Assembly: GCA_035606915.1 (NCBI GenBank)
Contig: DATNDU010000142.1
Span: forward strand, 1-14,503
DNA: 14,503 nucleotides
Reading direction: 5' to 3'
Origin: Roseiarcus sp035606915
GTDB taxonomy: Bacteria; Pseudomonadota; Alphaproteobacteria; Rhizobiales; Beijerinckiaceae
The notes beneath the pieces were generated by a model, which saw nothing but the letters and a program-made list of their open reading frames with translations, was not told the DNA's origin and ran no database searches. Position 1 is the stretch's first letter, and every line of letters begins with the position of its first letter. Position numbers and translations under genes: made by a program. Of the stretch, positions 1-7,074 are shown in pieces.

Positions 1-140
1 GCGCAAACAACAAGCAGAAGCACCTCGCGCAGCGGATGCGCCACGCGCCAGGGCTCGCGCGGGTCGTCGATGATCGCGAAATGGTCGAGAAGCGCCTTCA
101 GACGCGACTTCTCTTTGAACACGGCGAAAGCGAGGCTCAT
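1..140 (-). CDS. ISAs1-like transposase, N-terminal fragment (cut by window edge)
   Basis: The minus-strand frame opens at ATG (138-140) and runs open off the left edge, giving 46 codons. The visible protein begins MSLAFAVFKEKSRLKALLDH and continues HFAIIDDPREPWRVAHPLRE, then a hydrophobic LLLVVC. The HF-x-x-I-x-DPR-x(7)-HPL-x-E-x-LLL pattern is the N-terminal domain that precedes the DDE catalytic domain in ISAs1/H-repeat-associated transposases. A GGAG about nine bases upstream of the ATG could be the ribosome binding site. The DDE core is outside the window, so I cannot say whether the transposase is intact. The protein would cut and join the ends of its own element. Confidence 0.8.
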   Translation of the reverse strand, partial: MSLAFAVFKEKSRLKALLDHFAIIDDPREPWRVAHPLREVLLLVVC

Positions 141-191
141 CGCGGCGGCTCCAGAATCAATCCGCCGCCAGTGAATCACGCCTCGTTCAAT

Positions 192-226
192 CCGTTAACC
201 GCCGTTAACCCGAATTCGCAGCCCTG
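192..226 (-). repeat. Putative terminal inverted repeat with an internal 9-bp direct repeat
   Basis: The minus strand reads CAGGGCTGCGAATTCGGGTT from 226 inward, the likely terminal repeat of the IS. Just inside it, GGTTAACGG occurs twice with a 10-bp period (202-210 and 192-200); each copy contains the palindrome GTTAAC and could be a transposase or host-factor site. The partner repeat at the other end is not in the window, so the repeat length cannot be measured. Confidence 0.5.
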
Positions 227-2592
227 TCGTCCTCGCCTTCCCGCACCACATAAGTATAGAACCGAATGCCGCCGTCCGGCTGCGGTTCGCGATAGAGCCC
301 CTGGATCTCCGCCTCGAAGCCGGGGAACAGGTTCGACGCCCGCTCGAACGCTTTCAGATAGTCGATCATCGGCTTTGCCCGCGCGTCGAGCCGCTCGCCC
401 GGCACGATCGTCGCGATGCCCGGCGGATAAACGACGAACAGGGTGGTGGCGATGCGGCCCTCGATTTCGTCGATCGGCAGATAATCGACATTGTTGCGCA
501 CCAACTGCTTGGCGGCGTCGTGCGGCGACATCGCGACGTCGGGCAGGTGATCGGGCGAGAACTGGGCCCGTTGCAGCCGCGACACGTTCGCCTGCGCGTA
601 GAAGGCATGCATGTCGGCGCAGAGATCGCGCAGGCGGCGGCCGTGGTAGCGCTGCGGCCGCCTGGCGACGAATTCGGGAATGACGTCGTCGAGATAGGCG
701 TTGTCGTCGTGGTGGCGCTTGAAGGCGACGAGCGCCGATACCAATGTGCCGGCCTTGCTCGATTCGACGCCCGGCGTCAGCAGGAACAGCAGCGAGTTGA
801 GGTCGTTCTTCTCCGGCACGACGCGGTTCTCGCGCAGATATTGCGCCACTACGGGCGCCGGCACGCCGTGCTCGGCGTAGGCCCCGGTCTTGCGGTCGAA
901 GCCCGGCGTCAGCAGCGTCAGCTTGGCGGGATCGGTGATGGCGAAGCCGCTCTCGACGCGGCTGAAGCCGTGCCAGTGGGCGTCCGGCTGCAACATCCAG
1001 TAACGCGGGTCGCGGGCGAGCTGGTCGGTCGAGATCGATTCCCACGCCACATCATGGGCGCGCCCCGGCAGGGCGACGTCGGGAATCTCGACCCGGTCGG
1101 GCACGAACGGGTCGAAGAACCAGCGTCGCGCGGGATCGCGCTCCTTCTCTTCGAACTCGCGCTTGATGGCGCGCAGCTTCTTGCGCAGTTCGATGCCGAG
1201 CCGGAGGGTGTCGTCCCACAGCACCTCGCCGGACTTGCCCTTCATCATCTGCGCGCCGACGTCGAGCGAGGCGAACAGCGGATAGAACGGCGAGGTCGAG
1301 GCGTGCTGCATGAAGCCTTCGTTGAAGCGGCGATGCTCGACGCGCCGGCGCTGGCCCTTGATGTGGCGATCGCGCACATGGATCTGGCTCGCCTGGCTGA
1401 AGCTGGCAAGCTGCTTGTGGGCGGACTGCGTCGCCACGATGCCGGGCGAATTGGCGCCGAGCGCTCTTAGGCCCATGGCGAAGCGATGCTCGTAGAGCGG
1501 GTGGAATTTCATGAACCCCGCCCACGCCTCGTCAAACAGGATGTAATCGCAGAGCGGGCCGATGCGCTCGACCACCTTCTCGGCGTCGAGAATGGTGCCG
1601 TCATAGGTGCATTGCTCGATGACGGCGACGCGGAACGGCCGCGGCTTCAGCCACGCCTCCTTGTCCTTGACCAGCGGGTGGGTGCGGATGCGCTCGCGCA
1701 AAGCCTGCTCGTCGAAAGCGTCGGCGTAGATCGGGCCGATGAGGCCGTGGGCGTTGCGGTCGGCGGGCAGATAGATCGGCAGGCCGCCGGAAATCAGCAG
1801 CGCGCCGTGGTGGGCGGCCTTGTGGTTGTTACGGTCGAACAGCACGAGATCGCCGTCGGCGATCAGGTTGCCGAGCACGATCTTGTTGGAGGACGAGGTG
1901 CCGTTGAGCACGAAATAGGTCTTCTCGGCCCCGAAAATCTGCGCCGCCTCCTTCTGCGCCTTCAGCGCCGGGCCTTCGTGAGTGAGCAGGTCGCCGAGTT
2001 CCAGCACGGAATTGTCGAGATCGTCGCGGAAGATCGCCTCGCCCAGATGCTCCATGAAGATGCGCCCGATCGGCGAGCGGTTGTAGAAGATGCCGCCGTT
2101 GTGGCCGGGGCAGGTCCAGAGCTGGTTGCCCTCCTCGGCGTAATCGACGAGCGCGCCGAAGAACGGCGTCTTCAGCGTCTCCGCATATTGCTTGAGGCGC
2201 GAGACCAGGTTCTTGGCGATGAACTCCGGCGTCTCCTCGGCCAGGAACACGTAGCCGTCGATGAAGTCGAGCACTTCGACCGGGATGTCCTCGAAACGCT
2301 TGCCGCGCACGAGGATGACGATCGGCATTTCGAGGCCGCGTTTTCGCATCAGGTTGATGAGCGAGGCGGCCTTGCCTTCGAGGCCCTTCTTGCCCCAGTC
2401 GACCACCATGCAGCCGATGGCCGCATCGGTCTGCACGGCGATTTCGGCGTCGTCCACCCGGCGGGCGCGCACGACCTGGAAGCCCATGCGGTCGATGGCG
2501 GCGATGATCTGGGCGACGCGATTGCCTTCGAGATCGTCGGCGTCGAAATTCGGCGCCGAGAACAGAAAGGTGAAGCGCTGGAAATAATTCAT
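205..2592 (-). CDS. Ornithine decarboxylase-type PLP enzyme (Orn/Lys/Arg decarboxylase family)
   Basis: This 795-residue protein should decarboxylate ornithine to putrescine, the entry to polyamine synthesis, using pyridoxal phosphate in the cytoplasm. Residues 1-130 resemble the wing/receiver-like N-terminal domain. The PLP domain follows, with GTSSSNK (231-237), DRNNHKAAHHGAL (H257), FDEAW (D354) and TQSAHKQ, where K393 should form the Schiff base. The C-terminal part contains LRENRVVPEKNDLNSLLFLL. Many segments match my recollection of E. coli SpeC/SpeF rather than the lysine or arginine enzymes. Substrate is still an inference, and the protein is longer than SpeC (about 711). The ATG at 2592 is preferred because GGAGG lies about eight bases upstream; an in-frame start at 2646 lacks this. 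Codons 790-795 (RAANSG) and the TAA come from the IS inserted at 226. SpeC ends at about this point, so the enzyme is probably still functional. Confidence 0.9.
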   Translation of the reverse strand: MNYFQRFTFLFSAPNFDADDLEGNRVAQIIAAIDRMGFQVVRARRVDDAEIAVQTDAAIGCMVVDWGKKGLEGKAASLINLMRKRGLEMPIVILVRGKRFEDIPVEVLDFIDGYVFLAEETPEFIAKNLVSRLKQYAETLKTPFFGALVDYAEEGNQLWTCPGHNGGIFYNRSPIGRIFMEHLGEAIFRDDLDNSVLELGDLLTHEGPALKAQKEAAQIFGAEKTYFVLNGTSSSNKIVLGNLIADGDLVLFDRNNHKAAHHGALLISGGLPIYLPADRNAHGLIGPIYADAFDEQALRERIRTHPLVKDKEAWLKPRPFRVAVIEQCTYDGTILDAEKVVERIGPLCDYILFDEAWAGFMKFHPLYEHRFAMGLRALGANSPGIVATQSAHKQLASFSQASQIHVRDRHIKGQRRRVEHRRFNEGFMQHASTSPFYPLFASLDVGAQMMKGKSGEVLWDDTLRLGIELRKKLRAIKREFEEKERDPARRWFFDPFVPDRVEIPDVALPGRAHDVAWESISTDQLARDPRYWMLQPDAHWHGFSRVESGFAITDPAKLTLLTPGFDRKTGAYAEHGVPAPVVAQYLRENRVVPEKNDLNSLLFLLTPGVESSKAGTLVSALVAFKRHHDDNAYLDDVIPEFVARRPQRYHGRRLRDLCADMHAFYAQANVSRLQRAQFSPDHLPDVAMSPHDAAKQLVRNNVDYLPIDEIEGRIATTLFVVYPPGIATIVPGERLDARAKPMIDYLKAFERASNLFPGFEAEIQGLYREPQPDGGIRFYTYVVREGEDDRAANSG

Positions 2593-2621
2593 CCGGGTAG
2601 CCTCCGCGCCGGCCGGTCTAG

Positions 2622-2637
2622 ACGGCGCCGGCGCCGT
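2622..2637. promoter_or_regulatory. Perfect 16-bp G+C palindrome in the decarboxylase leader
   Basis: ACGGCGCCGGCGCCGT is its own reverse complement and lies 30-45 bases upstream of the decarboxylase start codon. An 8-bp palindrome, GTCTAGAC (2616-2623), abuts it. It could be a protein-binding site or an RNA hairpin in the leader. No known operator is recognised, and short G+C palindromes are common in such DNA. Confidence 0.25.
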
Positions 2638-2672
2638 GGACAACATGGCTGCGACGGATTCGTGACCGGCGA

Positions 2673-2697
2673 CGCCCGTTTCGTTACGCGACGGGCG
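2673..2697. promoter_or_regulatory. Inverted repeat in the divergent promoter region
   Basis: CGCCCGT (2673-2679) and ACGGGCG (2691-2697) are reverse complements separated by 11 bases. They lie between the divergent decarboxylase gene and the small secreted-protein gene. The position suits an operator serving either gene. It lacks a T tract, so it does not look like a terminator. Confidence 0.25.
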
Positions 2698-2738
2698 CTG
2701 TTGCGGATGCTAGGGTGAGGCGAGGGGAGGGCAGACCG

Positions 2739-3062
2739 ATGATTCGAGTAGCGCTTGCGGCGTTTGTCGGGGCGATCCTCGCCGGCGGGGCGCAGGCCGC
2801 GCCGGCCGGCTCCTGCGACGATATGGTCGCCAGATTCGACGCTTATCTGAAGGCGCACCCGAACGCGACCGGCGCGTTGCCGCAGAGCGTCGGCGCGCAA
2901 TTGATGCATCAGCCGACCCGAGAGTCCATCGACAAGGCGAAGAAGCAGGGCCGCGCGCATCTTGAAGCGCTGCTCGCCAAGGCGAAGGCCGAGCAGCAGG
3001 CCAAAGACGAAAGCGGCTGTCAGGCGACGCTCGCCGAGGTCAAGTGGATGTTGCAACCCTGA
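2739..3062 (+). CDS. Small secreted protein of unknown function
   Basis: A 107-residue protein I do not recognise. Residues 1-20 (MIRVALAAFVGAILAGGAQA) form a typical Sec signal peptide, with AQA before the probable cleavage site. This leaves a mature protein of about 87 residues, likely periplasmic. The mature part has exactly two cysteines, C26 in GSCDDMVARFD near its start and one in SGCQATLAEVKWML near the end, which could form a disulfide. Between them is a charged, probably helical stretch rich in Lys, Ala and Gln (KAKAEQQAKDES). The ATG at 2739 is chosen over an earlier in-frame alternative because GGGAGG precedes it at a suitable distance and the signal peptide begins there. It starts 146 bases from the divergent decarboxylase gene and ends 53 bases before the ABC-F gene. 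No function is assigned. Confidence 0.8.
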   Translation: MIRVALAAFVGAILAGGAQAAPAGSCDDMVARFDAYLKAHPNATGALPQSVGAQLMHQPTRESIDKAKKQGRAHLEALLAKAKAEQQAKDESGCQATLAEVKWMLQP

Positions 3063-3115
3063 TCCTGCCCGACTGATCTTGCCCGGCTGCGCACTTCGGG
3101 GCAAAAGCCGGCCCC

Positions 3116-4954
3116 ATGTTGCATATCAATGACCTGACCTATCGCATCGGCCAGCGCCTGCTGATCGACCATGCCGGCGTCGCCATCCCGACCGGGGCGC
3201 GCGTCGGCCTCGTCGGCCGCAATGGCGCCGGCAAGACGACGCTGTTTCGCATCGTGCGCGGCGAGCTTGCGCCGGAATCCGGCGCCATCGCCACCGCCCG
3301 CAACGCCCGCATCGGCTCGGTCGAGCAGGAGGCGCCGGGCGGCCCGCAAGCCCTGGTCGATTTCGTGCTCGACGCAGATGTCGAGCGCCGCAAGCTCATG
3401 GCGGAAGCCGAGCACGCCGCCGATCCCGCCCGCATCGCCGAGATCCAAGTGCGGCTCGCCGACATCGAAGCCCACGCGGCGCCCGCCCGCGCCGCGCGCA
3501 TCCTGGCCGGCCTCGGCTTCGACGAGGCGGCCCAGCAGCGCGCGCTTTCCGAGTTCTCCGGCGGCTGGCGCATGCGGGTGGCGCTGGCGGCGGTGCTGTT
3601 CTCGCAGCCCGACCTGCTGCTGCTCGACGAGCCCACGAACTATCTCGATCTCGAAGGCGCGATGTGGCTGGTCGATTACCTGGAGACTTATCCGGCGACG
3701 GTGCTGGTCATCAGCCACGACCGCGACCTGCTCGACGATGTCGCCAACCACATCCTGCACCTCGACAGGGGCAAATTGACGCTGTGGAGCGGCGGCTATT
3801 CCAGCTTCGAGCGCCAGCGCGCCGAGATGATCGTCTTGCAGGGCAAGGCGGCCAAGAAGCAGGAGGAGCGCCGCAAGCATCTGCAATCCTTCGTCGACCG
3901 CTTCCGCGCCAGCGCCACCAAGGCCAGCCAGGCGCAATCGCGGCTGAAGATGCTGGCGAAAATGGCGCCGGTGGCGGTGGTCGTCGACGACAGCGCGCTG
4001 CCGTTCTCCTGGCCCGCGGTGGCCAAAAAGCTCGCCTCGCCGCTGGTGGCGCTGGAGGGCGCGTCCGTCGGCTACGAGGGCAGGGCGGTGCTGTCGCGGC
4101 TCAGCCTCAGCCTGCAAGCCGACGACCGCATCGGCCTCATCGGCGCCAATGGCAACGGCAAGTCGACCTTCGCCAAGCTGATGGGCGGCCGGATGGAGCT
4201 TATCTCCGGCAAGATGGTGCGCGCGGGCAAGTTGGAAGCCGGCTTCTTCGCCCAGCACCAGGTCGACGACCTCGCCCCCGGCGGCAGCGCCTATACGCAT
4301 GTCGCGGCGCGCATGCGCGGCGAGCCGGAGGCGAAAATCCGTGGCCGCGTGGCGCGCATCGGCTTTTCGGCCGGGCGCGCCGATACGCCGATCGAGCAGC
4401 TTTCCGGCGGCGAGAAAGCGCGCCTGCTGATGGGCCTGACCACCTTCAACGGCCCGCAACTGCTGATCCTCGACGAGCCGACCAACCATCTCGACATCGA
4501 CAGCCGCGCCGAACTCATCGATGCGATCAACGAATATGAGGGCGCCTGCATCCTCATTTCGCACGACCGCCGGCTGCTGGAGGCCTGCGCCGATCGGCTG
4601 TGGCTGGTCGCCGAGGGCCGGGTGCGCAACTTCGATGGCGATCTCGACGATTACGCACGGCTCGTCGTCGGCCGGCCGGCCGAAGCCAAATCGCGCTCGC
4701 CCAAAGTTTCGCAAGCCGCGCGCGCCTCGGAGCCTTCGTTCGAGCGCCAGATCGTCGCCACCGAGCAGAAGATGCAACGATTCCAGGATTTACTGGCGCG
4801 GGTAGATGAGGCGTTGGCCAAGGCGGCGGCCGACGGAGCGCCGCCGCAGCAGGCAATTGAACTTGCCGCGAAACGACGTGAACTTGAGCGCGCGCTGATT
4901 GCCGCCGAGGAGACATGGCTCGAACTGTCGGCAAAGGCGGAAGCCACGATGTGA
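3116..4954 (+). CDS. ABC-F family ATPase, YheS-like
   Basis: This 612-residue cytoplasmic protein has two ABC ATPase domains and no membrane segments. ABC-F proteins bind the ribosome near the E site and act in translation. Domain 1 has Walker A GRNGAGKTT (34-42), signature FSGGW (147-151), Walker B LLLLDEPTNYLD (167-178) and an ISHD switch (199-202). The interdomain linker (about 235-305) is charged, with DRFRASATKASQAQSR, as in the P-site-tRNA-interacting linker. Domain 2 has GANGNGKST (343-351), LSGGEKAR (429-436), LLILDEPTNHLD (449-460) and ISHD (481-484). A Lys/Glu/Ala-rich C-terminal tail (about 540-610) should form a coiled coil. FSGGWRMR, the linker and FDGDLDDY match my memory of E. 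coli YheS more closely than Uup or EttA. The start fits the family, but there is no good Shine-Dalgarno sequence upstream. All catalytic motifs are intact. Confidence 0.93.
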   Translation: MLHINDLTYRIGQRLLIDHAGVAIPTGARVGLVGRNGAGKTTLFRIVRGELAPESGAIATARNARIGSVEQEAPGGPQALVDFVLDADVERRKLMAEAEHAADPARIAEIQVRLADIEAHAAPARAARILAGLGFDEAAQQRALSEFSGGWRMRVALAAVLFSQPDLLLLDEPTNYLDLEGAMWLVDYLETYPATVLVISHDRDLLDDVANHILHLDRGKLTLWSGGYSSFERQRAEMIVLQGKAAKKQEERRKHLQSFVDRFRASATKASQAQSRLKMLAKMAPVAVVVDDSALPFSWPAVAKKLASPLVALEGASVGYEGRAVLSRLSLSLQADDRIGLIGANGNGKSTFAKLMGGRMELISGKMVRAGKLEAGFFAQHQVDDLAPGGSAYTHVAARMRGEPEAKIRGRVARIGFSAGRADTPIEQLSGGEKARLLMGLTTFNGPQLLILDEPTNHLDIDSRAELIDAINEYEGACILISHDRRLLEACADRLWLVAEGRVRNFDGDLDDYARLVVGRPAEAKSRSPKVSQAARASEPSFERQIVATEQKMQRFQDLLARVDEALAKAAADGAPPQQAIELAAKRRELERALIAAEETWLELSAKAEATM

Positions 4955-5102
4955 CGGACGCCGAATATTGGCCGCTTACAGGGTTGCGAGTTCGCCAAGG
5001 GCGCAGTTGTGATTCTTTTTTGCAAGATCACTTCGTTTCCCTATTGCGATTCAAGGATATTGGTATAGGTACTCTACCGACATTCACTTGGGGGAAGTTA
5101 TG
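4955..5102 (+). promoter_or_regulatory. AT-rich leader/promoter region of the mucR-type gene
   Basis: This gap is clearly richer in A+T than its surroundings, especially 5010-5090, with a run of T at 5015-5021, GATATTGGTATAGGTACT (5056-5073) and several TA steps. TATAGG (5064-5069) is a possible -10 element, but no -35 at the right spacing is convincing. A strong ribosome binding site, GGGGGAAG (5090-5097), follows. MucR proteins are known to bind AT-rich DNA and to repress their own genes, so autoregulation here is a reasonable inference. Confidence 0.4.
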
Positions 5103-5522
5103 ATGGCGGGCGATTCGGCATCCAGCGATTACGTCGCCTTGGCGGCTGAGGTTGTGTCGGCGTTTGTAGGGCATAATTCTCTGCCGGTTTCGGAACTCCC
5201 GGGACTGATAACTTCCGTTCACGCGGCGCTAATGAAGATTTCGGGTGGTTCGGCGGCGCCGGTGACGACAGAGCCAGAAGTGCTGACCCCCGCCGTGCCG
5301 GTGCGCAAGTCGATCACCGCCGATTACCTCATCTGCCTTGACGATGGCCGCAAGTTCAAGTCGCTGAAGCGTCATCTTGCCTCCCTCGGCATGACGCCGG
5401 ACCAGTATCGCGCCAAGTGGAGCCTGGCCGCCGACTATCCGATGGTCGCCTCCAATTACGCCGCGACCCGCTCGGCGCTGGCCAAGAAGATCGGCCTCGG
5501 GCAGAACCGCAAGCGCGGCTGA
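5103..5522 (+). CDS. mucR: MucR/Ros-family transcriptional regulator with a degenerate zinc finger
   Basis: A 139-residue DNA-binding protein of the Ros/MucR family, global regulators of surface polysaccharide, motility and cell-cycle genes in alphaproteobacteria. The N-terminal region (YVALAAEVVSAFVGHNSLPV, 10-29) matches the family's oligomerisation segment. The DNA-binding core runs from VRKSITADYLICLDDGRKFK through SLKRHLASLGMTPDQYRAKW, then ADYPMVASNYAATRSALAKK and a basic tail. Against Ros, the first Cys (C78) and first His (H91) are kept, but the second Cys is D81 and the second His pair is replaced by L95-G96, so classical zinc binding is doubtful. Zinc-free homologues that still bind DNA are known. 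The start could be 5100 or 5103 (ATGATG); 5103 gives better spacing from GGGGGAAG. A TTG at 5088 is too early. It appears monocistronic. Confidence 0.9.
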   Translation: MAGDSASSDYVALAAEVVSAFVGHNSLPVSELPGLITSVHAALMKISGGSAAPVTTEPEVLTPAVPVRKSITADYLICLDDGRKFKSLKRHLASLGMTPDQYRAKWSLAADYPMVASNYAATRSALAKKIGLGQNRKRG

Positions 5523-5528
5523 ACGGGC

Positions 5529-5552
5529 GGCGGCCTCTGGGGCGGCCTCTGG
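5529..5552. repeat. Two tandem copies of a 12-mer
   Basis: GGCGGCCTCTGG occurs twice head to tail immediately after the mucR-type stop codon, in the 92-base gap before the amidase gene. It has no hairpin potential with a T tract, so it is not an obvious terminator. It may be a slipped-strand duplication. Confidence 0.6.
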
Positions 5553-5614
5553 GGATTGTGAGCGCGCGGCGGCGCGATTAGGCTGCGGCGCTTCCGTCAA
5601 CCCCGACAGGCGCT

Positions 5615-7072
5615 ATGTCCGTAACCCCCTATTCCACCGCCGCCGAGCTTGCCCGCGCGCTTGGCGACGGCGAAGCGTCGTCCGTCGAACTGACCGAGGC
5701 GGCGATCGCCCGCATCGAAGCTCTCAACGGGCCGATCAACGCCATTTGCGTCAAGACTTACGCGCGGGCGCGCAAGGCGGCCCGCGCCGCCGACGCGCGG
5801 CTCGCCCAGGGCGAGCGCGGAGCGCTGCTCGGCGTGCCGACGACGCTCAAGGAATCCTACAATCTCACGGCGACGCCGACGACCTGGGGCTTTCCGGCGG
5901 CGCGCGATTTCGTTCCGCAGGCCAATTCGTTGGCCGCCAGCCGCCTCGAACAGGCCGGCGCCGTCATCATCGGCAAGACCAACGTGCCGGTCGGCCTCGG
6001 CGACTGGCAGAGCTACAACGACATCTACGGCGTCACCAACAACCCCTATGATCTCGGCCGCTCGCCCGGCGGCTCCTCCGGCGGCTCCGCGGCGGCGCTG
6101 GCGGCGGGCTTCGGCGCGCTGTCACTGGGCTCCGACATCTGCGGTTCGCTGCGCGTGCCGGCGCATTTCTGCGGCGTTTGCGCCCATAAGCCGACCTTCG
6201 ATCTCTGCCCGCCGCGCGGCCACACGCCGCCGGGGGTGACGCCGCTGCCGGGCGGCATCGATCTCTCGGTCATCGGCCCGATGGCGCGCAGCGCCGAGGA
6301 TCTGGCGGCGCTGCTCGACGTCATCGCCGGCCCTGACGAACTCGACAGCGGCGTCGGCTACCGGCTCGCCTTGCCGCCGGCGCGGGCCGACGATTTCGCC
6401 GGCTTTCGGGTGCTCGTGCTCGGCTGCCATCCGCTAGTCGATACGGAGGCCTGCGTAGCCGAGGCGATGGCGACGCTCACCGGCCGGCTCGAACGCGCCG
6501 GCGCGAAAGTGGCGCGCAGCAGCGGCCTCGTCCCCGATCTCACTGCCGGCGCGCGGCTTTACGTGCATCTTCTGATGGCGGCGTTCTCCGCCCGCTGGGC
6601 CGACGACGTCTATGCCCCCGTGGCCGAGACGGCGGCCAAGCTCGACGCCGACGACCACAGCCTCGCCGCCGAGCAGGCGCGCGGCGCGACCATGAGCTAT
6701 CGCGCCTGGTCGGCCGCCAATGCGCAGCGCAACGGCGTGCGCGCGCAATGGCGGACTTTGTTCAAAGACTTCGATGCGGTGATTACGCCGGTGACGCCGA
6801 CGCCGGCCTTCCCGCACGATCACGAACCCGATCACGCCAAACGCAAGCTCCTCATCAACGGTGCGCCGCAGGATTATTTCAGCAATGTGCTGTGGCCGGG
6901 CGTGGCGACGATGCCGGGGCTGCCGGCGACCGCGCTGCCCGTCGCCCGCTCGCCGGAGGGCCTGCCGATCGGCGCCCAGATCATCGGGCCGTGGCTCGAA
7001 GACCGCACGCCGCTCAAGCTCGCGCAGTTGATCGAGCGCGCCTTTGGCGGCTTCGTCCCGCCGAAGCTTTAG
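5615..7072 (+). CDS. Amidase signature family hydrolase
   Basis: A 485-residue enzyme of the amidase signature family, which hydrolyses C-N amide bonds with a Ser-cisSer-Lys triad. The lysine is K79 in VPTTLKES. The cis-serine lies in SPGGSSGGSAAALAAGF (S154/S155). The nucleophile is S178 in GSDICGSLRVPAHFCG, followed by HKPT. The usual text there is GSDIGGS; here C176 replaces a glycine that helps form the oxyanion hole. Length and domain layout are normal, and there is no signal peptide, so it is probably cytoplasmic. It is not likely to be GatA, because I see no gatB or gatC nearby. The substrate cannot be read from sequence. The ATG at 5615 has only a weak AGG upstream. The gene converges on hdaA, with two bases between their stop codons. 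Confidence 0.9.
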   Translation: MSVTPYSTAAELARALGDGEASSVELTEAAIARIEALNGPINAICVKTYARARKAARAADARLAQGERGALLGVPTTLKESYNLTATPTTWGFPAARDFVPQANSLAASRLEQAGAVIIGKTNVPVGLGDWQSYNDIYGVTNNPYDLGRSPGGSSGGSAAALAAGFGALSLGSDICGSLRVPAHFCGVCAHKPTFDLCPPRGHTPPGVTPLPGGIDLSVIGPMARSAEDLAALLDVIAGPDELDSGVGYRLALPPARADDFAGFRVLVLGCHPLVDTEACVAEAMATLTGRLERAGAKVARSSGLVPDLTAGARLYVHLLMAAFSARWADDVYAPVAETAAKLDADDHSLAAEQARGATMSYRAWSAANAQRNGVRAQWRTLFKDFDAVITPVTPTPAFPHDHEPDHAKRKLLINGAPQDYFSNVLWPGVATMPGLPATALPVARSPEGLPIGAQIIGPWLEDRTPLKLAQLIERAFGGFVPPKL

Positions 7073-7074
7073 GC

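Larger units (their letters stand above)
1..226 (-). mobile_element. End of an ISAs1-like insertion sequence (partial)
   Basis: The stretch holds the start of a transposase gene on the minus strand and, 86 bases outside its start codon, a plausible IS terminus. Read on the minus strand from 226 inward, the end begins CAGGGCTGCGAATTCGG. As I recall, ISAs1-family ends begin CAGGG. The boundary is set at 226 because the decarboxylase-like coding sequence stops matching its family there: its last six codons and stop lie inside the putative IS end. The rest of the element, its other inverted repeat and the second copy of the target duplication lie outside the window. The family is assigned from the transposase N-terminus and the terminus sequence; the exact boundary is inferred. 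Confidence 0.75.

Noticed and set aside
1486..2718. Plus-strand open frame of 410 codons opposite the decarboxylase gene
   Set aside because: Its composition is typical of an antisense frame and it has no domain; the minus-strand PLP enzyme explains the region.
3020..4777. Long minus-strand open frame of 585 codons opposite the ABC-F gene
   Set aside because: It is an antisense shadow in G+C-rich DNA: the plus-strand frame has full ABC-F motifs, while this one is low-complexity Arg/Ala/Gly/Asp with no recognisable domain.
5523..5614. Possible terminator after the mucR-type gene
   Set aside because: There is a G+C-rich tandem repeat but no stem-loop followed by a T tract.
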